From NCBI GenBank assembly GCA_016295355.1, contig JAEDLK010000001.1, forward strand, positions 40,269 to 104,268: a DNA stretch of 64,000 nucleotides. The letters are read 5' to 3'. Of the stretch, positions 32,863-42,421 are shown one piece after another; within the stretch, counting starts at the first letter, position 1; every line of letters begins with the position of its first letter. The position numbers and the translations under genes are program-made. The stretch comes from Clostridiaceae bacterium. GTDB lineage: Bacteria > Bacillota > Clostridia > Oscillospirales > Acutalibacteraceae. The notes under the pieces are model-generated. The model did not search any database. It had not been told where the DNA came from and was given only the letters and a program-made list of their open reading frames with translations.

Positions 32863-32895
32863 CCATAAAAGCAACCTTTGGCACAGTCGCCTTTA

Positions 32896-32928
32896 GCCTC
32901 AAACCGGCCTTAAAGGACGGTTTGAGGC
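32896..32928. repeat. Inverted repeat in the nfnB-glycosidase spacer
   Basis: GCCTCAAACCG/CGGTTTGAGGC with an 11-base loop. It lacks a clear T-run, so I do not call it a terminator. The rest of 32720-33079 outside the promoter shows nothing I can name. Confidence 0.5.
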
Positions 32929-33079
32929 GACTTTCGGCTTATTCTCGCTCATAGACCCGTTGTATTTGCAAGTGCATCCATAAGGCAATGGCGGAAAAAC
33001 CTTGTTATAAAAATCCATTTTGGCTTAAGGAATTGGTTAATAAAACCTTTCATGTGCCCGCAGTATGGAGAAACACCGG

Positions 33080-34510
33080 TTATTCGGCGCCCGTTTGCCC
33101 GTTTATATAGCGATCGATAGAGGCTGCGGCTAACTTGCCGGCACCCATGGCCGAAATCACGGTAGCGGCACCGGTCACGGCATCGCCTCCGGCAAACACA
33201 CCCTCAACCGATGTAGCACCGGTTTCCGGCGTGATCACAATACCGCCTCGACGATTGACCTCTAACCCCGGAGTGGTGGTCTTAATCAACGGATTCGGCG
33301 AGGTGCCGATGGCCATAATGACTGTATCGGTCGGCAGGACAAATTCGCTGTCGGGAATTTCCACCGGCCGGCGGCGTCCCCGCTCATCCGGCTCACCCAA
33401 TTCCATACAAACGCACTTCATGCCGACTACCCGACCATTGCGAGGATCTCTTTTGTCCTCCTTGTTTTCGTAACCGAGTATTTCAGTCGGATTGCTTAGC
33501 AAACGGAAGATCACGCCTTCCTCTTTGGCGTGCTCGACCTCTTCCTTTCTGGCCGGCAATTCCTCGAGTGACCGGCGATAGACAATGGTGACCTCTTGGG
33601 CACCCAGCCGTAAGGCCGTACGAGCCGCATCCATTGCCACATTGCCGCCTCCCACAACGGCCACCCGACCGCCCTTCATCACGGGGGTGGTTGAATCCTG
33701 ACGGTAGGCCTTCATCAAATTACTTCTGGTCAAGAATTCGTTGGCGGAATAAACACCCATCAGGCTCTCGCCCGGAATGTTCATAAAATTCGGCAAACCG
33801 GCTCCCGAAGCGATATACACCGCCTCATAGCCCTCCGACAGCAGTTCGTCTACCGTCAGTGTACGGCCGATGATCACATTGGTCTGCAAATCGACCCCCA
33901 ATGCCTTTAGGTGTTCCACTTCTTGTTTAACAATGCTTTTGGGAAGTCTGAATTCGGGGATGCCGTAAACCAGCACACCGCCGGCGGTATGCAACGCCTC
34001 AAACACCGTCACCGCATATCCTTTTTTGGCCAAATCCCCGGCGCAGGTCAAACCGGAGGGTCCACTGCCGACCACGGCAACACGATGCCCGTTCGGCACA
34101 GGACGTTCGACGGGCTCGGTGTTATGCTCATTATGCCAGTCGGCCACAAACCGCTCCAGTCGGCCGATACCGACCGGCTCGCCTTTTATGCCCCGCACAC
34201 AATGCTGTTCACACTGTGTCTCCTGAGGACATACCCGACCGCAGACAGCCGGCAGAGATGAGGTTTCATGAATAATCTTATAGGCGGCTTCAAAATCGCC
34301 CTTCTTCACCTGTTCAATAAACTCGGGGATCCGAATATTAACCGGACAGCCCGTCACACAGGGATGATTTTTACAATTCAAACAGCGCAGAGCCTCATTC
34401 AAAGCAGCTTGCTCACTGTATCCGGTGGTTACTTCTGAAAAATCGTGCGCCCGCACCCTTGCATCCCTTGTCGGCATGGGATTTTTGCAGGGATCCATAT
34501 TCGCAGCCAT
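33080..34510 (-). CDS. nfnB: NfnB: NADP-linked bifurcating transhydrogenase large subunit
   Basis: The 476-residue protein resembles the small subunit of glutamate synthase (GltD-like). An N-terminal cysteine cluster (CLNCKNHPCVTGCPVNI, then CGRVCPQETQC) is followed by an FAD fold (VAVVGSGPSGLTCAGDLA) and an NADP fold (VAVVGGGNVAMDAARTALRLG). The gene directly following an NfnA-like subunit, with a one-base overlap, identifies NfnAB rather than glutamate synthase. NfnAB couples ferredoxin, NADH and NADPH by flavin-based electron bifurcation in the cytoplasm. Length is normal. Confidence 0.88.
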   Translation of the reverse strand: MAANMDPCKNPMPTRDARVRAHDFSEVTTGYSEQAALNEALRCLNCKNHPCVTGCPVNIRIPEFIEQVKKGDFEAAYKIIHETSSLPAVCGRVCPQETQCEQHCVRGIKGEPVGIGRLERFVADWHNEHNTEPVERPVPNGHRVAVVGSGPSGLTCAGDLAKKGYAVTVFEALHTAGGVLVYGIPEFRLPKSIVKQEVEHLKALGVDLQTNVIIGRTLTVDELLSEGYEAVYIASGAGLPNFMNIPGESLMGVYSANEFLTRSNLMKAYRQDSTTPVMKGGRVAVVGGGNVAMDAARTALRLGAQEVTIVYRRSLEELPARKEEVEHAKEEGVIFRLLSNPTEILGYENKEDKRDPRNGRVVGMKCVCMELGEPDERGRRRPVEIPDSEFVLPTDTVIMAIGTSPNPLIKTTTPGLEVNRRGGIVITPETGATSVEGVFAGGDAVTGAATVISAMGAGKLAAASIDRYINGQTGAE

Positions 34511-35364
34511 TATGCTTCCTCCTTATTCAATAGACGACAGGTCCGTTCATATGCGTGCCGCTCAAATTCACGGTACATACCGCCCCGCCGCATGGCCTCG
34601 TCGAAATCGACCTCGTACCCGTCAAAATCCGGTCCATCCACACAGGCAAAACGGGTGATTTTCTCCCCATTTCTGGTGAGCGTCAACCGACAACCACCGC
34701 ACATACCGGTGCCGTCTATCATGATAGGATTCATAGACACTGTGCAGGGAATGCCGGTCGCTCTGGTAGCCTCTGTCACAAATTTCATCATAATCAGCGG
34801 ACCGATGGTGATGACTCGGTCAAACCGCTTTCCGTCGGCAAATAACCGATTCAGCGGCGCACACACATTCCCTTGTTCTCCCACTGATCCGTCATCCGTC
34901 ATTAAATAAAAATCATCCGAGCAGGCCTTAAACTCCTCCTCTAAAATCACCAAATCCTTGTTGCGAAAACCGATAATGGAAGTGACACGGCATCCGTTTT
35001 CATGGAGCTGCTTGGCAATAGGAAGTGCAATGGCGCAACCGACACCGCCGCCAACCACGCAGACCTCTTTTAACCCGTCAAGCTGCGTAGCCGTGCCGAG
35101 TGGACCGGCAAAGTCGCACAGACACGCGCCCTCTTCCAACTGCCCGAGTTGCAAAGTGGTTGCCCCGACAATTTGAAAAATCACCGTGACGGTTCCCTTT
35201 TCCCGATCATAGCCGGCCACGGTCAGCGGAATTCGCTCCCCGTCCTCATCTACCCGTAAAATGATAAACTGCCCCGGTTGTGCCTTGGCAGCAACCAAGG
35301 GCGCCTCTACCTCAATACGCACCACCGTGGGGTTCAGTGTTTCTTTTTTAACAATTCGATACAT
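34510..35364 (-). CDS. nfnA: NfnA: ferredoxin-NADP reductase-like subunit
   Basis: The 284-residue protein is of the dihydroorotate dehydrogenase electron-transfer/PyrK-like family. An FAD-binding barrel (GQFIILRVDEDGERIPLTVAG) is followed by an NAD-binding domain (VCVVGGGVGCAIALPIA) and a [2Fe-2S] site (GTGMCGGCRLTL, then FACVDGPDFDG). It forms the NfnAB complex with the next gene. A good promoter lies at 35393-35421. The same pair is sometimes annotated SudAB (sulfide dehydrogenase). Confidence 0.88.
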   Translation of the reverse strand: MYRIVKKETLNPTVVRIEVEAPLVAAKAQPGQFIILRVDEDGERIPLTVAGYDREKGTVTVIFQIVGATTLQLGQLEEGACLCDFAGPLGTATQLDGLKEVCVVGGGVGCAIALPIAKQLHENGCRVTSIIGFRNKDLVILEEEFKACSDDFYLMTDDGSVGEQGNVCAPLNRLFADGKRFDRVITIGPLIMMKFVTEATRATGIPCTVSMNPIMIDGTGMCGGCRLTLTRNGEKITRFACVDGPDFDGYEVDFDEAMRRGGMYREFERHAYERTCRLLNKEEA

Positions 35365-35392
35365 AAAAGTCCCTCACAAAAAAATTTAGTTA

Positions 35393-35421
35393 AGTATAGA
35401 ACAGGACAACCCGATGGTCAA
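35393..35421 (-). promoter_or_regulatory. Sigma-A promoter of nfnAB
   Basis: On the minus strand TTGACC, 17 bases, TATACT, about 30 bases upstream of the nfnA start codon. Confidence 0.6.
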
Positions 35422-35667
35422 ATGCGATTCGGCAGAAATAACAGTGTAAAAAGAGGCGGCCGCTGTCAGCGTCGAAGGGTTATTTCGCTGACCGAGGACG
35501 CACCGCACCGCTTTCATATTCCTTCACACCGAACACTTCAAAAATGCCTCGCCCTTTTGCCACAAAAGGGTTATTCATTACCTAAGGCTGTTTCTGTCTT
35601 GCAAAAAGGCACCTGTGTATAACCGACCGTGCCATTCGTCCAAGGCGTTCTCGTTTTTTTGTTCTTA

Positions 35668-36675
35668 TTACAGCAAGTGAATACCGTGAGCTGTACATGT
35701 TTCGATCATTTCCTCCGGCCAGAAAGAGCACTGTACCTCGCCGATGTGTGCCTTGCGCAAGAAGTACATACACATTCTCGACTGACCGATGCCGCCGCCG
35801 ATGGTATAAGGCAAACGACCCTCTAACAAAGCCTTATGGAAGGGCAGAGATTCACGCTCGCTGACCCCTCGAATGGCCAACTGTTTTTTCAGCGCTTCCT
35901 CGTCTACGCGAATGCCCATGCTGGACAGTTCCAAGGAGGTGTCAAGCAAGGGATAATAGACCAGAATATCACCGTTTAACTCCCAGTCATCATAGTCGGG
36001 AGCCCGACCGTCATGCAGTTCGCCCGAACGGAGCGCACCGCCGATTTTCATCAAAAAGACGGCGCCGTACTCCTTGGTGATAGCCTTTTCTCGTTCCTTA
36101 GGGGTGCAGTCCGGCCAACGATCCTCTAATTCCTGGGTGGTCACAAAGGTAATTTTCTCCGGCAACAGCTTATGCACAAAGGAATATTCCTCAACAATGT
36201 ACCGTTCGGTGTGACGCAAAGCGGCATACACCCGTCTGACGGCGTGCTTTAAGGTTTCCTCGGTGCGGTCTTTCTTTTCAATCACCTTTTCCCAGTCCCA
36301 TTGATCAACAAAGACCGAATGAAGGTTGTCTAAATCCTCATCCCGACGAATGGCGTTCATGTCGGTATACAAGCCTTCGCCCGGTTCAAAATGATACCGT
36401 GCCAGTGCGTCACGCTTCCATTTGGCCAGCGAATGAACAATTTCCATATCGTCCGGGCAGTCCTTGATACTAAACCCGACAGGACGCTCAACGCCGTTAA
36501 GCGTATCATTCAGACCGCTGGCGGCGTTAACAAACAGCGGTGCGGACACCCTTGTTAAATGCAACTGAATGGCCAAGTCCATTTCAAAGAAATCCTTGAC
36601 CTTCTTAATGGCAATTTCGGTTTGCCGTAGATCGAACAGGGATTTATACCCCCCTGGTATTTCAAGATGATACAT
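35668..36675 (-). CDS. asnA: Aspartate-ammonia ligase (asparagine synthetase A)
   Basis: AsnA makes asparagine from aspartate, ammonia and ATP. The 335-residue product has the class II tRNA-synthetase-like fold: IPGGYKSLFDLRQTEIAI at the N terminus, LTRVSAPLFVNAASGLNDTLNG, LHSVFVDQWDWE, YGAVFLMKIGGAL and GGGIGQSRMCMYFL motif 3. Length matches the family (about 330-340). A TTGTCA-N17-GATAAT promoter lies 40 bases upstream. Single-gene unit. Confidence 0.95.
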   Translation of the reverse strand: MYHLEIPGGYKSLFDLRQTEIAIKKVKDFFEMDLAIQLHLTRVSAPLFVNAASGLNDTLNGVERPVGFSIKDCPDDMEIVHSLAKWKRDALARYHFEPGEGLYTDMNAIRRDEDLDNLHSVFVDQWDWEKVIEKKDRTEETLKHAVRRVYAALRHTERYIVEEYSFVHKLLPEKITFVTTQELEDRWPDCTPKEREKAITKEYGAVFLMKIGGALRSGELHDGRAPDYDDWELNGDILVYYPLLDTSLELSSMGIRVDEEALKKQLAIRGVSERESLPFHKALLEGRLPYTIGGGIGQSRMCMYFLRKAHIGEVQCSFWPEEMIETCTAHGIHLL

Positions 36676-36714
36676 ACAACAGAAACCCCTCTCTGCTTAT
36701 ATAAAGATACACCT

Positions 36715-36743
36715 ATTATCGCACAAGCGACGGCATTTGACAA
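36715..36743 (-). promoter_or_regulatory. Sigma-A promoter of asnA
   Basis: On the minus strand TTGTCA, 17 bases, GATAAT, 40 bases before the asnA start. Confidence 0.55.
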
Positions 36744-37088
36744 GTCCCAATCAAAAGACAAACGGAAAATTCCCGGTTACAAAGGCCAATTTGACGTAAA
36801 ACCCACCCTAACGGGTGGGTAAAATATGGCTCGCACTATGTAAATGACGCCTTCGTCGTATGAAATTTGCCCATCACAAGCGGGCAGATGGTATTTCACA
36901 AGAAGTGACCGCTATTTTAGTTCACTTTTCTTCAAAAAAGGTTTTACTTAACTTGTTTTGTTCGCAGACTCCGCCTGCATACATCACTATATGAGAATAC
37001 CGACCGAAACAAGATTTCTTTCCTCCGGTCGGTATGGACTGTTTATAAGGGCGAACAGCCTTTTCTGGCGTTCTTGCGTCTGTTCTTC
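36744..37088. other. Hairpin-rich spacer
   Basis: No gene. Several palindromes occur in succession: ACCCACCC/GGGTGGGT (about 36801-36820), TGAAATTTGCCC/GGGCAgatggtATTTCA (about 36858-36899), and AGTGA/TCACT (about 36903-36927). The first resembles the hairpin at 51855-51877, so this may be a dispersed repeat. Confidence 0.45.
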
Positions 37089-37382
37089 TTATCCAAGCGT
37101 CATAAAGAAGGCGGCCGACGGTTTTTTGACGCCCAAATCCGTTAAAAAAGCCAACGACTCCTCCAGCTTTTTTCGATCAAGCTGTGAGAAAACAAAAAGC
37201 AGAGCCAATACGCTGTCCCACGGAATGGGCAACAACTGCCGTTCTACCAAAGAAATAGCCTGACGACTCTTGCCCAACATGGTGCCTATTTCTCTTTGTG
37301 ACAGACCGAAGTCTCGACGCATAGCCGGTAAATGGGCGGCAAAGGCCTTTGCTACCTCTTGACGACTGACTTTTTCTGCCAT
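37089..37382 (-). CDS. Small Xre/HTH-type regulator
   Basis: The 97-residue protein contains a helix-turn-helix, FGLSQREIGTMLGKSRQAISLVER (about 24-48), of the Xre/Cro type. A helical C-terminal half (LALLFVFSQLDRKKLEESLAFL) could mediate dimerisation. AGGAGG precedes ATG 37382. It is divergent to the alanine:cation symporter gene and may control it; this is inference from position only. Confidence 0.7.
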   Translation of the reverse strand: MAEKVSRQEVAKAFAAHLPAMRRDFGLSQREIGTMLGKSRQAISLVERQLLPIPWDSVLALLFVFSQLDRKKLEESLAFLTDLGVKKPSAAFFMTLG

Positions 37383-37498
37383 AATAAGCCCTCCTTTTTG
37401 AGCCTCAAAAAATACTTTATGTTTTATATATTATTATAGCAACCTCATAGGTTATTACAAGCCATTGCTACATAAGTTAAAAAAATGTTCACATTTGC

Positions 37499-37527
37499 TT
37501 GAAAAATGGAAATTGTTGTGATATAAT
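37499..37527 (+). promoter_or_regulatory. Sigma-A promoter of the symporter gene
   Basis: TTGAAA, 17 bases, perfect TATAAT, 90 bases before the start at 37617. Confidence 0.65.
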
Positions 37528-37616
37528 GTCGCCGTTCGCATTCATTGTGCACAATGGCATATTTTTATTAAATTTTGCATAAGTTGGTAAATGCCGAAAC
37601 CAGAAAGGAGATCTTA

Positions 37617-39053
37617 ATGGAAATTCTTCAAACAATCGGTCAGGCCGTGCTTAATTTCTTCACCGGCACGCTGAACACCGTGGCGTGGATGTATATTCTT
37701 CTGCCCTGCGTGTTGGTCGGCGGCTTATATTTGACCATTCGCAACAGGGGAATGCAATTCACCCATTTCGGCCATGTCATGAAAGAAACGGTCGGAAAAA
37801 TGTTCAAAAAACAAACAGCCGGCAAGGGTGCTATCACCCCATTCCAGGCTGTGACCACTGCCCTGGCGGCCACCGTGGGCACCGGTAACATCGTCGGTAC
37901 CAGCCAGGCGATCGCCATGGGTGGCTACGGCGCTGTTTTCTGGCTGTGGGTTGCCGCCCTGTTGGGTATGGCGGTTAAGTACTCCGAGGTCACCTTGTCC
38001 ATCCGTTATCGTCACCGTAATGAAAAGGGCGACTGGGTCGGCGGTCCTATGTACTATATTGTCGATGGTCTTGGAAAGAATTGGCGTTGGTTGGCCATTG
38101 CTTTTGCCGCCTTTGCTACCTTGGCCTCGTTTGGTATCGGTAATCTATCCCAGGCCAACAGCATTGCGCAATCCATTCAAAACGCTGTTGTCTCCTTTGC
38201 ACCGAGCGCTTCGTCCTACGGTCAATGGATCAATTTGGGTGTCGGCATTCTGCTGGCCGCCTTAATTGCCTTGGCTCTGTTCGGCGGTATCAAGCGTATC
38301 GGCTCTATTTCCGAAAAATTGGTGCCGGTGATGAGTATTCTGTACTTCATCTTCACCTTGATCGTTATTATCCGTCACGGGAATAACATTTTGCCGGCCT
38401 TCGGGAAAATCTTCCAAGCAGCCTTTACTCCAAAGGCCGTGTTGGGTGCCGGTAGCGGTATTCTCTTAAAACAGACTATTGTTTGGGGTCTGCGTCGCAG
38501 CGCCTTCTCGAACGAAGCCGGTTTGGGCTCGGCAGCCATTGCACACGCCGCCGCCGAAACCAAGGGTCCGGTTCAGCAGGGTCTATACGGTATCTTCGAG
38601 GTTTTTATGGATACCGTTGTGATTTGCACCTTGACCGCTTTGACCATCATCACCAGCGGTGTTTCCATCAACTTCGGTGAGAAGCCCGGCTCCGAGCTCA
38701 TCAGCAGTGCCTTTGCCACGGTGTTTGGCGACCAGCCCGCCTCCCTGTTTGTGGCGGTTGCCTTGATGTTATTCGCCTTCTCCACCATTCTCGGTTGGTC
38801 GTTGTACGGCACCCGTTGCGTGGAGTATCTGTTCGGCTTGAAGGCTACCTTCGTCTATCAGATTCTCTTCGTGTTGATTGTTGTGGTCGGCGCCACCACC
38901 TCTTTGGGTGTTGTATGGGATGTTGCCGATACCTTCAACGGCTTAATGGCCATCCCGAACTTCATTGCCTTGTTCGCCTTGTCCGGCGTGGTTGCCAAGT
39001 TGACAAGAGACTATTTTTCCGAACAAAAGACGCTGAAAAACATAAAGCACTAA
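37617..39053 (+). CDS. Alanine/glycine:cation symporter (AGCS family)
   Basis: AGCS proteins import small neutral amino acids with Na+. Start chosen at ATG 37617 (MEILQTIGQAVLNFF), preceded by AAAGGAG, giving 478 residues. About eleven hydrophobic helices are present with family motifs ATVGTGNIVGTSQAIAMGGYGAVFWLWVAALLGM (part) and GLRRSAFSNEAGLGSAAIAHAAAET (part). A strong terminator follows. The many GCC/GGC codons and good promoter suggest a well-expressed housekeeping transporter. Confidence 0.93.
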   Translation: MEILQTIGQAVLNFFTGTLNTVAWMYILLPCVLVGGLYLTIRNRGMQFTHFGHVMKETVGKMFKKQTAGKGAITPFQAVTTALAATVGTGNIVGTSQAIAMGGYGAVFWLWVAALLGMAVKYSEVTLSIRYRHRNEKGDWVGGPMYYIVDGLGKNWRWLAIAFAAFATLASFGIGNLSQANSIAQSIQNAVVSFAPSASSYGQWINLGVGILLAALIALALFGGIKRIGSISEKLVPVMSILYFIFTLIVIIRHGNNILPAFGKIFQAAFTPKAVLGAGSGILLKQTIVWGLRRSAFSNEAGLGSAAIAHAAAETKGPVQQGLYGIFEVFMDTVVICTLTALTIITSGVSINFGEKPGSELISSAFATVFGDQPASLFVAVALMLFAFSTILGWSLYGTRCVEYLFGLKATFVYQILFVLIVVVGATTSLGVVWDVADTFNGLMAIPNFIALFALSGVVAKLTRDYFSEQKTLKNIKH

Positions 39054-39070
39054 TTGCTTGCCGATTAACG

Positions 39071-39110
39071 AAGGCTGTAAGAACCGATGGGTTCCTACAG
39101 CCTTGTTTTT
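39071..39110 (+). terminator. Terminator of the symporter gene
   Basis: The stem AAGGCTGTA-GAACC/GGTTC-TACAGCCTT is followed by GTTTTTTT. Confidence 0.85.
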
Positions 39111-39296
39111 TTATCGAATCATGGTCTGTATGCCATCTACGAAATCCCCAACGGCACGAACCATCTTCGAGGATCCCTTGCTTAAGTTTCGGCTATTGCA
39201 AACAACGCTCTTTCCCACCAAGGCTACGACCATACCGGCCAGCATCCCGGAAAGCAACCCTTTAGCAAAGCACGACACCTGTCCTTTTTGACTCAT
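39111..39296 (-). CDS. Small membrane protein, 61 aa
   Basis: One hydrophobic helix (GLLSGMLAGMVVALVGKSVV, about 13-32) is followed by a basic and then amphipathic tail (SSKMVRAVGDFVDGIQTM). AAAGGGAG lies at the right distance before ATG 39296. The pattern recalls small YtxH/DUF3918-like membrane proteins of Firmicutes, but I cannot assign it. It shares the terminator region with the upstream symporter. Confidence 0.6.
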   Translation of the reverse strand: MSQKGQVSCFAKGLLSGMLAGMVVALVGKSVVCNSRNLSKGSSKMVRAVGDFVDGIQTMIR

Positions 39297-39385
39297 ATAA
39301 ACACTCCCTTTCGTTCGTTATTGTAACCGACCGTGCTCTGTTTATCCATTTTTTCAATGCAAAAAAGTGCACGATCACTTTTGTC

Positions 39386-39414
39386 TTGCCAAACAAAGGG
39401 GCTTCCTGTATAAT
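39386..39414 (+). promoter_or_regulatory. Sigma-A promoter of the membrane-protein gene at 39436
   Basis: TTGCCA, 17 bases, perfect TATAAT, followed by AAAGGAAG and ATG 39436. Confidence 0.6.
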
Positions 39415-39435
39415 AAGGAAAAAGGAAGTGTCTGT

Positions 39436-40104
39436 ATGAAAAAGAATGCACATATTATGACGCTGGTTCACCGCGCCTTAGAGCGAGCCGGCATTCATTA
39501 TCAAAAGCCGGAAAACCGTTGCTTTACCGTCCTGCGTTGTATCTATTATGTCGGTGCCGGTTTATCCGTTCTCATGGTTATCGGTATGTTAATCGGCCAG
39601 ATTTTATATGCCTCCTCGGCCAACGAGAGCAAGAAAGAGCTTAACGTCATGATTCCATATCTTGCATACCACATCGGCGCTTTACTCATCACATTGGCAG
39701 GACTGGTGCTGACTCGGCTGAAAAAGTATTACATTGCCGGTATCTGCACCTTTAGCGGCACGATCATGACACTTTTACGCTTAGGATTCAAGGATATGAT
39801 CGGCACCAATTTGGTTGCCGGCTTAAACCCTGACTTTTGGTGGCGTCATTTTCTGCCCGGTTTGATCTCACTGATCGGCATGGGTGGCATGGTGCTGATT
39901 CTGCTCATCGCCGATTATTACGAAAACCGCACCTATAAGCAGATTGTATCCCGTGTATATGAGCAATTCGGAAGGGCCGATTTAGCGCCCGATGAATGGG
40001 AACGGTTTTTATCCACCTACAATCCCCGTCATCAAAAAAACGCAGGAAAGCCTTACCGTCCGCTGGTAGAGAACGCTGACGACGAGCTATCGGATAACCC
40101 CTAA
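39436..40104 (+). CDS. Hypothetical four-helix membrane protein
   Basis: Start chosen at ATG 39436 (MKKNAHIMTLVHRAL) after AAAGGAAG, giving 222 residues. About four hydrophobic segments lie between residues 35 and 165, flanked by a basic N terminus and an acidic, soluble C-terminal tail (LAPDEWERFLSTYNPRH..., ending DNAD/ELSDNP-like). I do not recognise the family. It has its own promoter and a strong terminator, so it is a monocistronic unit. Confidence 0.65.
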   Translation: MKKNAHIMTLVHRALERAGIHYQKPENRCFTVLRCIYYVGAGLSVLMVIGMLIGQILYASSANESKKELNVMIPYLAYHIGALLITLAGLVLTRLKKYYIAGICTFSGTIMTLLRLGFKDMIGTNLVAGLNPDFWWRHFLPGLISLIGMGGMVLILLIADYYENRTYKQIVSRVYEQFGRADLAPDEWERFLSTYNPRHQKNAGKPYRPLVENADDELSDNP

Positions 40105-40124
40105 TCCTATTTTCACCAAAAAGC

Positions 40125-40163
40125 AAGGAGCTGTGAAAACGAATGTTTTCACAGCTCCTTTTT
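40125..40163 (+). terminator. Terminator of the 39436 gene
   Basis: The 16-bp stem AAGGAGCTGTGAAAAC/GTTTTCACAGCTCCTT has a four-base loop and is followed by TTT. Confidence 0.9.
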
Positions 40164-40418
40164 CCTTTACTCTGTCAGCTCTGTAGATAATGCTGCCGCC
40201 CTGATCAGACCAAAGCACCGCCCTTTTATGAGTCTTGCCTTGGTCATCCATGCGATCCTTGCCTTTGTACCTGTTTCGTCTGCGATTTTCAAATGGAATC
40301 TGTGTTTGTCGTATTCTCTATACCTGTTGAGCCACGGCTGTTTCAGAAGAATGCTTCTGCTTTTATATAGCCGTTATCAAAGGCAACCAACCGGCGGTCT
40401 GTCTTTAGCATACGAAAA
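40164..40418. other. Spacer with no recognised feature
   Basis: A 66-codon plus-strand frame here (40228-40428) has no ribosome site and an unlikely composition. I see no RNA gene. Confidence 0.4.
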
Positions 40419-40462
40419 CACCGACTGACCCCGGAACCCTTTGTTCTCTATGTCAGTCGGTG
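40419..40462 (-). terminator. Terminator of lepA
   Basis: The perfect 11-bp stem CACCGACTGAC/GTCAGTCGGTG is followed on the minus strand by TTTTCG, 54 bases past the lepA stop. Confidence 0.75.
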
Positions 40463-40515
40463 CTATATGGCTTTGGACAGAGTCCGACCTCTGCTATTAT
40501 TTGTGTAGAAAGGGC

Positions 40516-42321
40516 TTATTCATCTAACTTCAGCACCGCCATAAAGGCCTCCGGCGGTACATCGACCTTGCCGAGTCGGCGCATCCTCTTTTTGCCTTCC
40601 TTTTGCTTTTCCAACAGCTTTTTCTTACGGGTAATATCACCGCCGTAGCACTTAGCCAATACATCCTTGCGCAACGCCTTAACAGTCTCCCTGGCAATGA
40701 CCTTACCGCCGACGGCCACCTGCACAGGCACTTCAAACAACTGCCTGGGAATAAACTGTTGTAGCTTTTCGGCAATCCGACGGGCCCGTCCGTAGGCATT
40801 GTCGGCATGAACGATGAAGGACAGTGCATCAATCACATCGCCCGAAAGAATGACATCCAATTTAACCAAACGAGACTTTTCATAACCCTTGGCCTCATAA
40901 TCGTAAGAAGCGTAACCCTTGGTACGGGACTTTAAGGCATCAAAAAAGTCATAGACAATTTCGCCCATCGGCATGATATAGTGAATATCCACACGGTCGC
41001 CCATGTATTTCATGTCGGTGTAAACGCCCCGACGCTCCTCGCACAACTGCATGATGGCCCCCACATAACTATCGGGGCTGTAAATATGAACATCCGCCAC
41101 CGGCTCCAATGCCTCGGCAATGGTAGCCGGATCGGGATAGTTGGTGGGATTATCCACATCGATGACCGTTCCGTCGGTTAACTTAAACCGGTAGACCACG
41201 CTGGGCGCCGTGGTGATTAAATCCAAATTATATTCCCGTTCCAAGCGTTCCTCAATGATTTCCATGTGCAGCAGTCCCAAAAAGCCGCAACGGAACCCAA
41301 AACCGAGGGCCTTGGAGGTTTCCGGCTCAAACAATAGCGACGCATCATTGAGTTGCAATTTTTCAAGCGCCTCTCGTAAATCGCCGTAACGGGCGCCGTC
41401 GGCCGGATAAATACCGCAGAAAACCACCGGGTTGACCTTGCGATAGCCCTCTAACGGTTCCTCGGCCGGACAGTTATTCAGCGTGATGGTGTCGCCCACA
41501 CGAGCATCTCTTACCGACTTGATCGAGGCCGCCAAATAACCCACCTCACCGGCCTCCAAACGGTCGCACGGAACCAACTGGGTGCCCTGCTTACGGCCAA
41601 CCTCAACCACATTATCCACCGAACCGGTGGCCATCATGCGAATGGTATCCCCCGGGGCAATGGAGCCGGCGGTTACACGGAAATAGACAATAACGCCCTT
41701 GTAAGCATCGTAGTACGAATCGAAAATCAAGGCCGACAGCGGTGCGTTTCGATCCCCTTTGGGTGCCGGAATATCGGTAACAATGCGTTCCAGCACTTCC
41801 TCGACATTCAGCCCTGTTTTGGCCGAAATCAGCGGAGCAGTTTGTGCCGGAATGCCGATGACCTCTTCAATTTCGTCCTTCACACGCTGGGGTTCGGCAC
41901 TGGGTAGGTCAATTTTGTTAATGACCGGTAAAATTTCCAACCCGTGATCGACCGCCAAATAGGTGTTAGCCAGCGTTTGCGCCTCAATGCCTTGAGAAGC
42001 GTCCACCACCAAAATAGCACCCTCGCAGGCCGCCAATGAACGGGATACCTCATAGTTGAAATCGACATGACCCGGCGTGTCAATCAGATTCAACTCGTAC
42101 TGCTTGCCGTCGTGAGCCGTGTAATACAGCGTTACGGCATGGGCTTTAATGGTAATGCCCCGCTCCCGCTCTAATTCCATACTGTCTAAAATCTGGTCTT
42201 CCATGTCACGGACGGCCACCGTTTCGGTTAGCTCCAGCAGCCGGTCGGCCAGGGTGGATTTTCCGTGGTCAATGTGTGCCACGATGCAAAAATTACGGAT
42301 TTGTTCTAGAGGAAAGGACAC
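40516..42321 (-). CDS. lepA: Elongation factor 4 (LepA)
   Basis: LepA is a translational GTPase that acts on stalled or mistranslocated ribosomes. Start chosen at GTG 42321 (VSFPLEQIRNF) with AAAGGAG spaced correctly; the upstream ATGs of the longer frame precede the promoter. The 601-residue product has the G domain (AHIDHGKST, DTPGHVDF, NKIDLPSA), EF-G-like domains II, III and V, and the LepA-specific C-terminal domain. The ending KKKLLEKQKEGKKRMRRLGKV is diagnostic. Confidence 0.96.
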   Translation of the reverse strand: MSFPLEQIRNFCIVAHIDHGKSTLADRLLELTETVAVRDMEDQILDSMELERERGITIKAHAVTLYYTAHDGKQYELNLIDTPGHVDFNYEVSRSLAACEGAILVVDASQGIEAQTLANTYLAVDHGLEILPVINKIDLPSAEPQRVKDEIEEVIGIPAQTAPLISAKTGLNVEEVLERIVTDIPAPKGDRNAPLSALIFDSYYDAYKGVIVYFRVTAGSIAPGDTIRMMATGSVDNVVEVGRKQGTQLVPCDRLEAGEVGYLAASIKSVRDARVGDTITLNNCPAEEPLEGYRKVNPVVFCGIYPADGARYGDLREALEKLQLNDASLLFEPETSKALGFGFRCGFLGLLHMEIIEERLEREYNLDLITTAPSVVYRFKLTDGTVIDVDNPTNYPDPATIAEALEPVADVHIYSPDSYVGAIMQLCEERRGVYTDMKYMGDRVDIHYIMPMGEIVYDFFDALKSRTKGYASYDYEAKGYEKSRLVKLDVILSGDVIDALSFIVHADNAYGRARRIAEKLQQFIPRQLFEVPVQVAVGGKVIARETVKALRKDVLAKCYGGDITRKKKLLEKQKEGKKRMRRLGKVDVPPEAFMAVLKLDE

Positions 42322-42352
42322 GGTTGTTTCTCCTTTTATGGTTATTATCGGT

Positions 42353-42381
42353 ATTTTACCACATTTTGTGTCGCTTGACAA
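42353..42381 (-). promoter_or_regulatory. Sigma-A promoter of lepA
   Basis: On the minus strand TTGTCA, 17 bases, TAAAAT, 32 bases before the GTG start. Its position inside the longer open frame supports the internal start. Confidence 0.65.
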
Positions 42382-42421
42382 CGCTTTTTTGCGATGTGAC
42401 ATAACGCCCATTAAGTGCCGA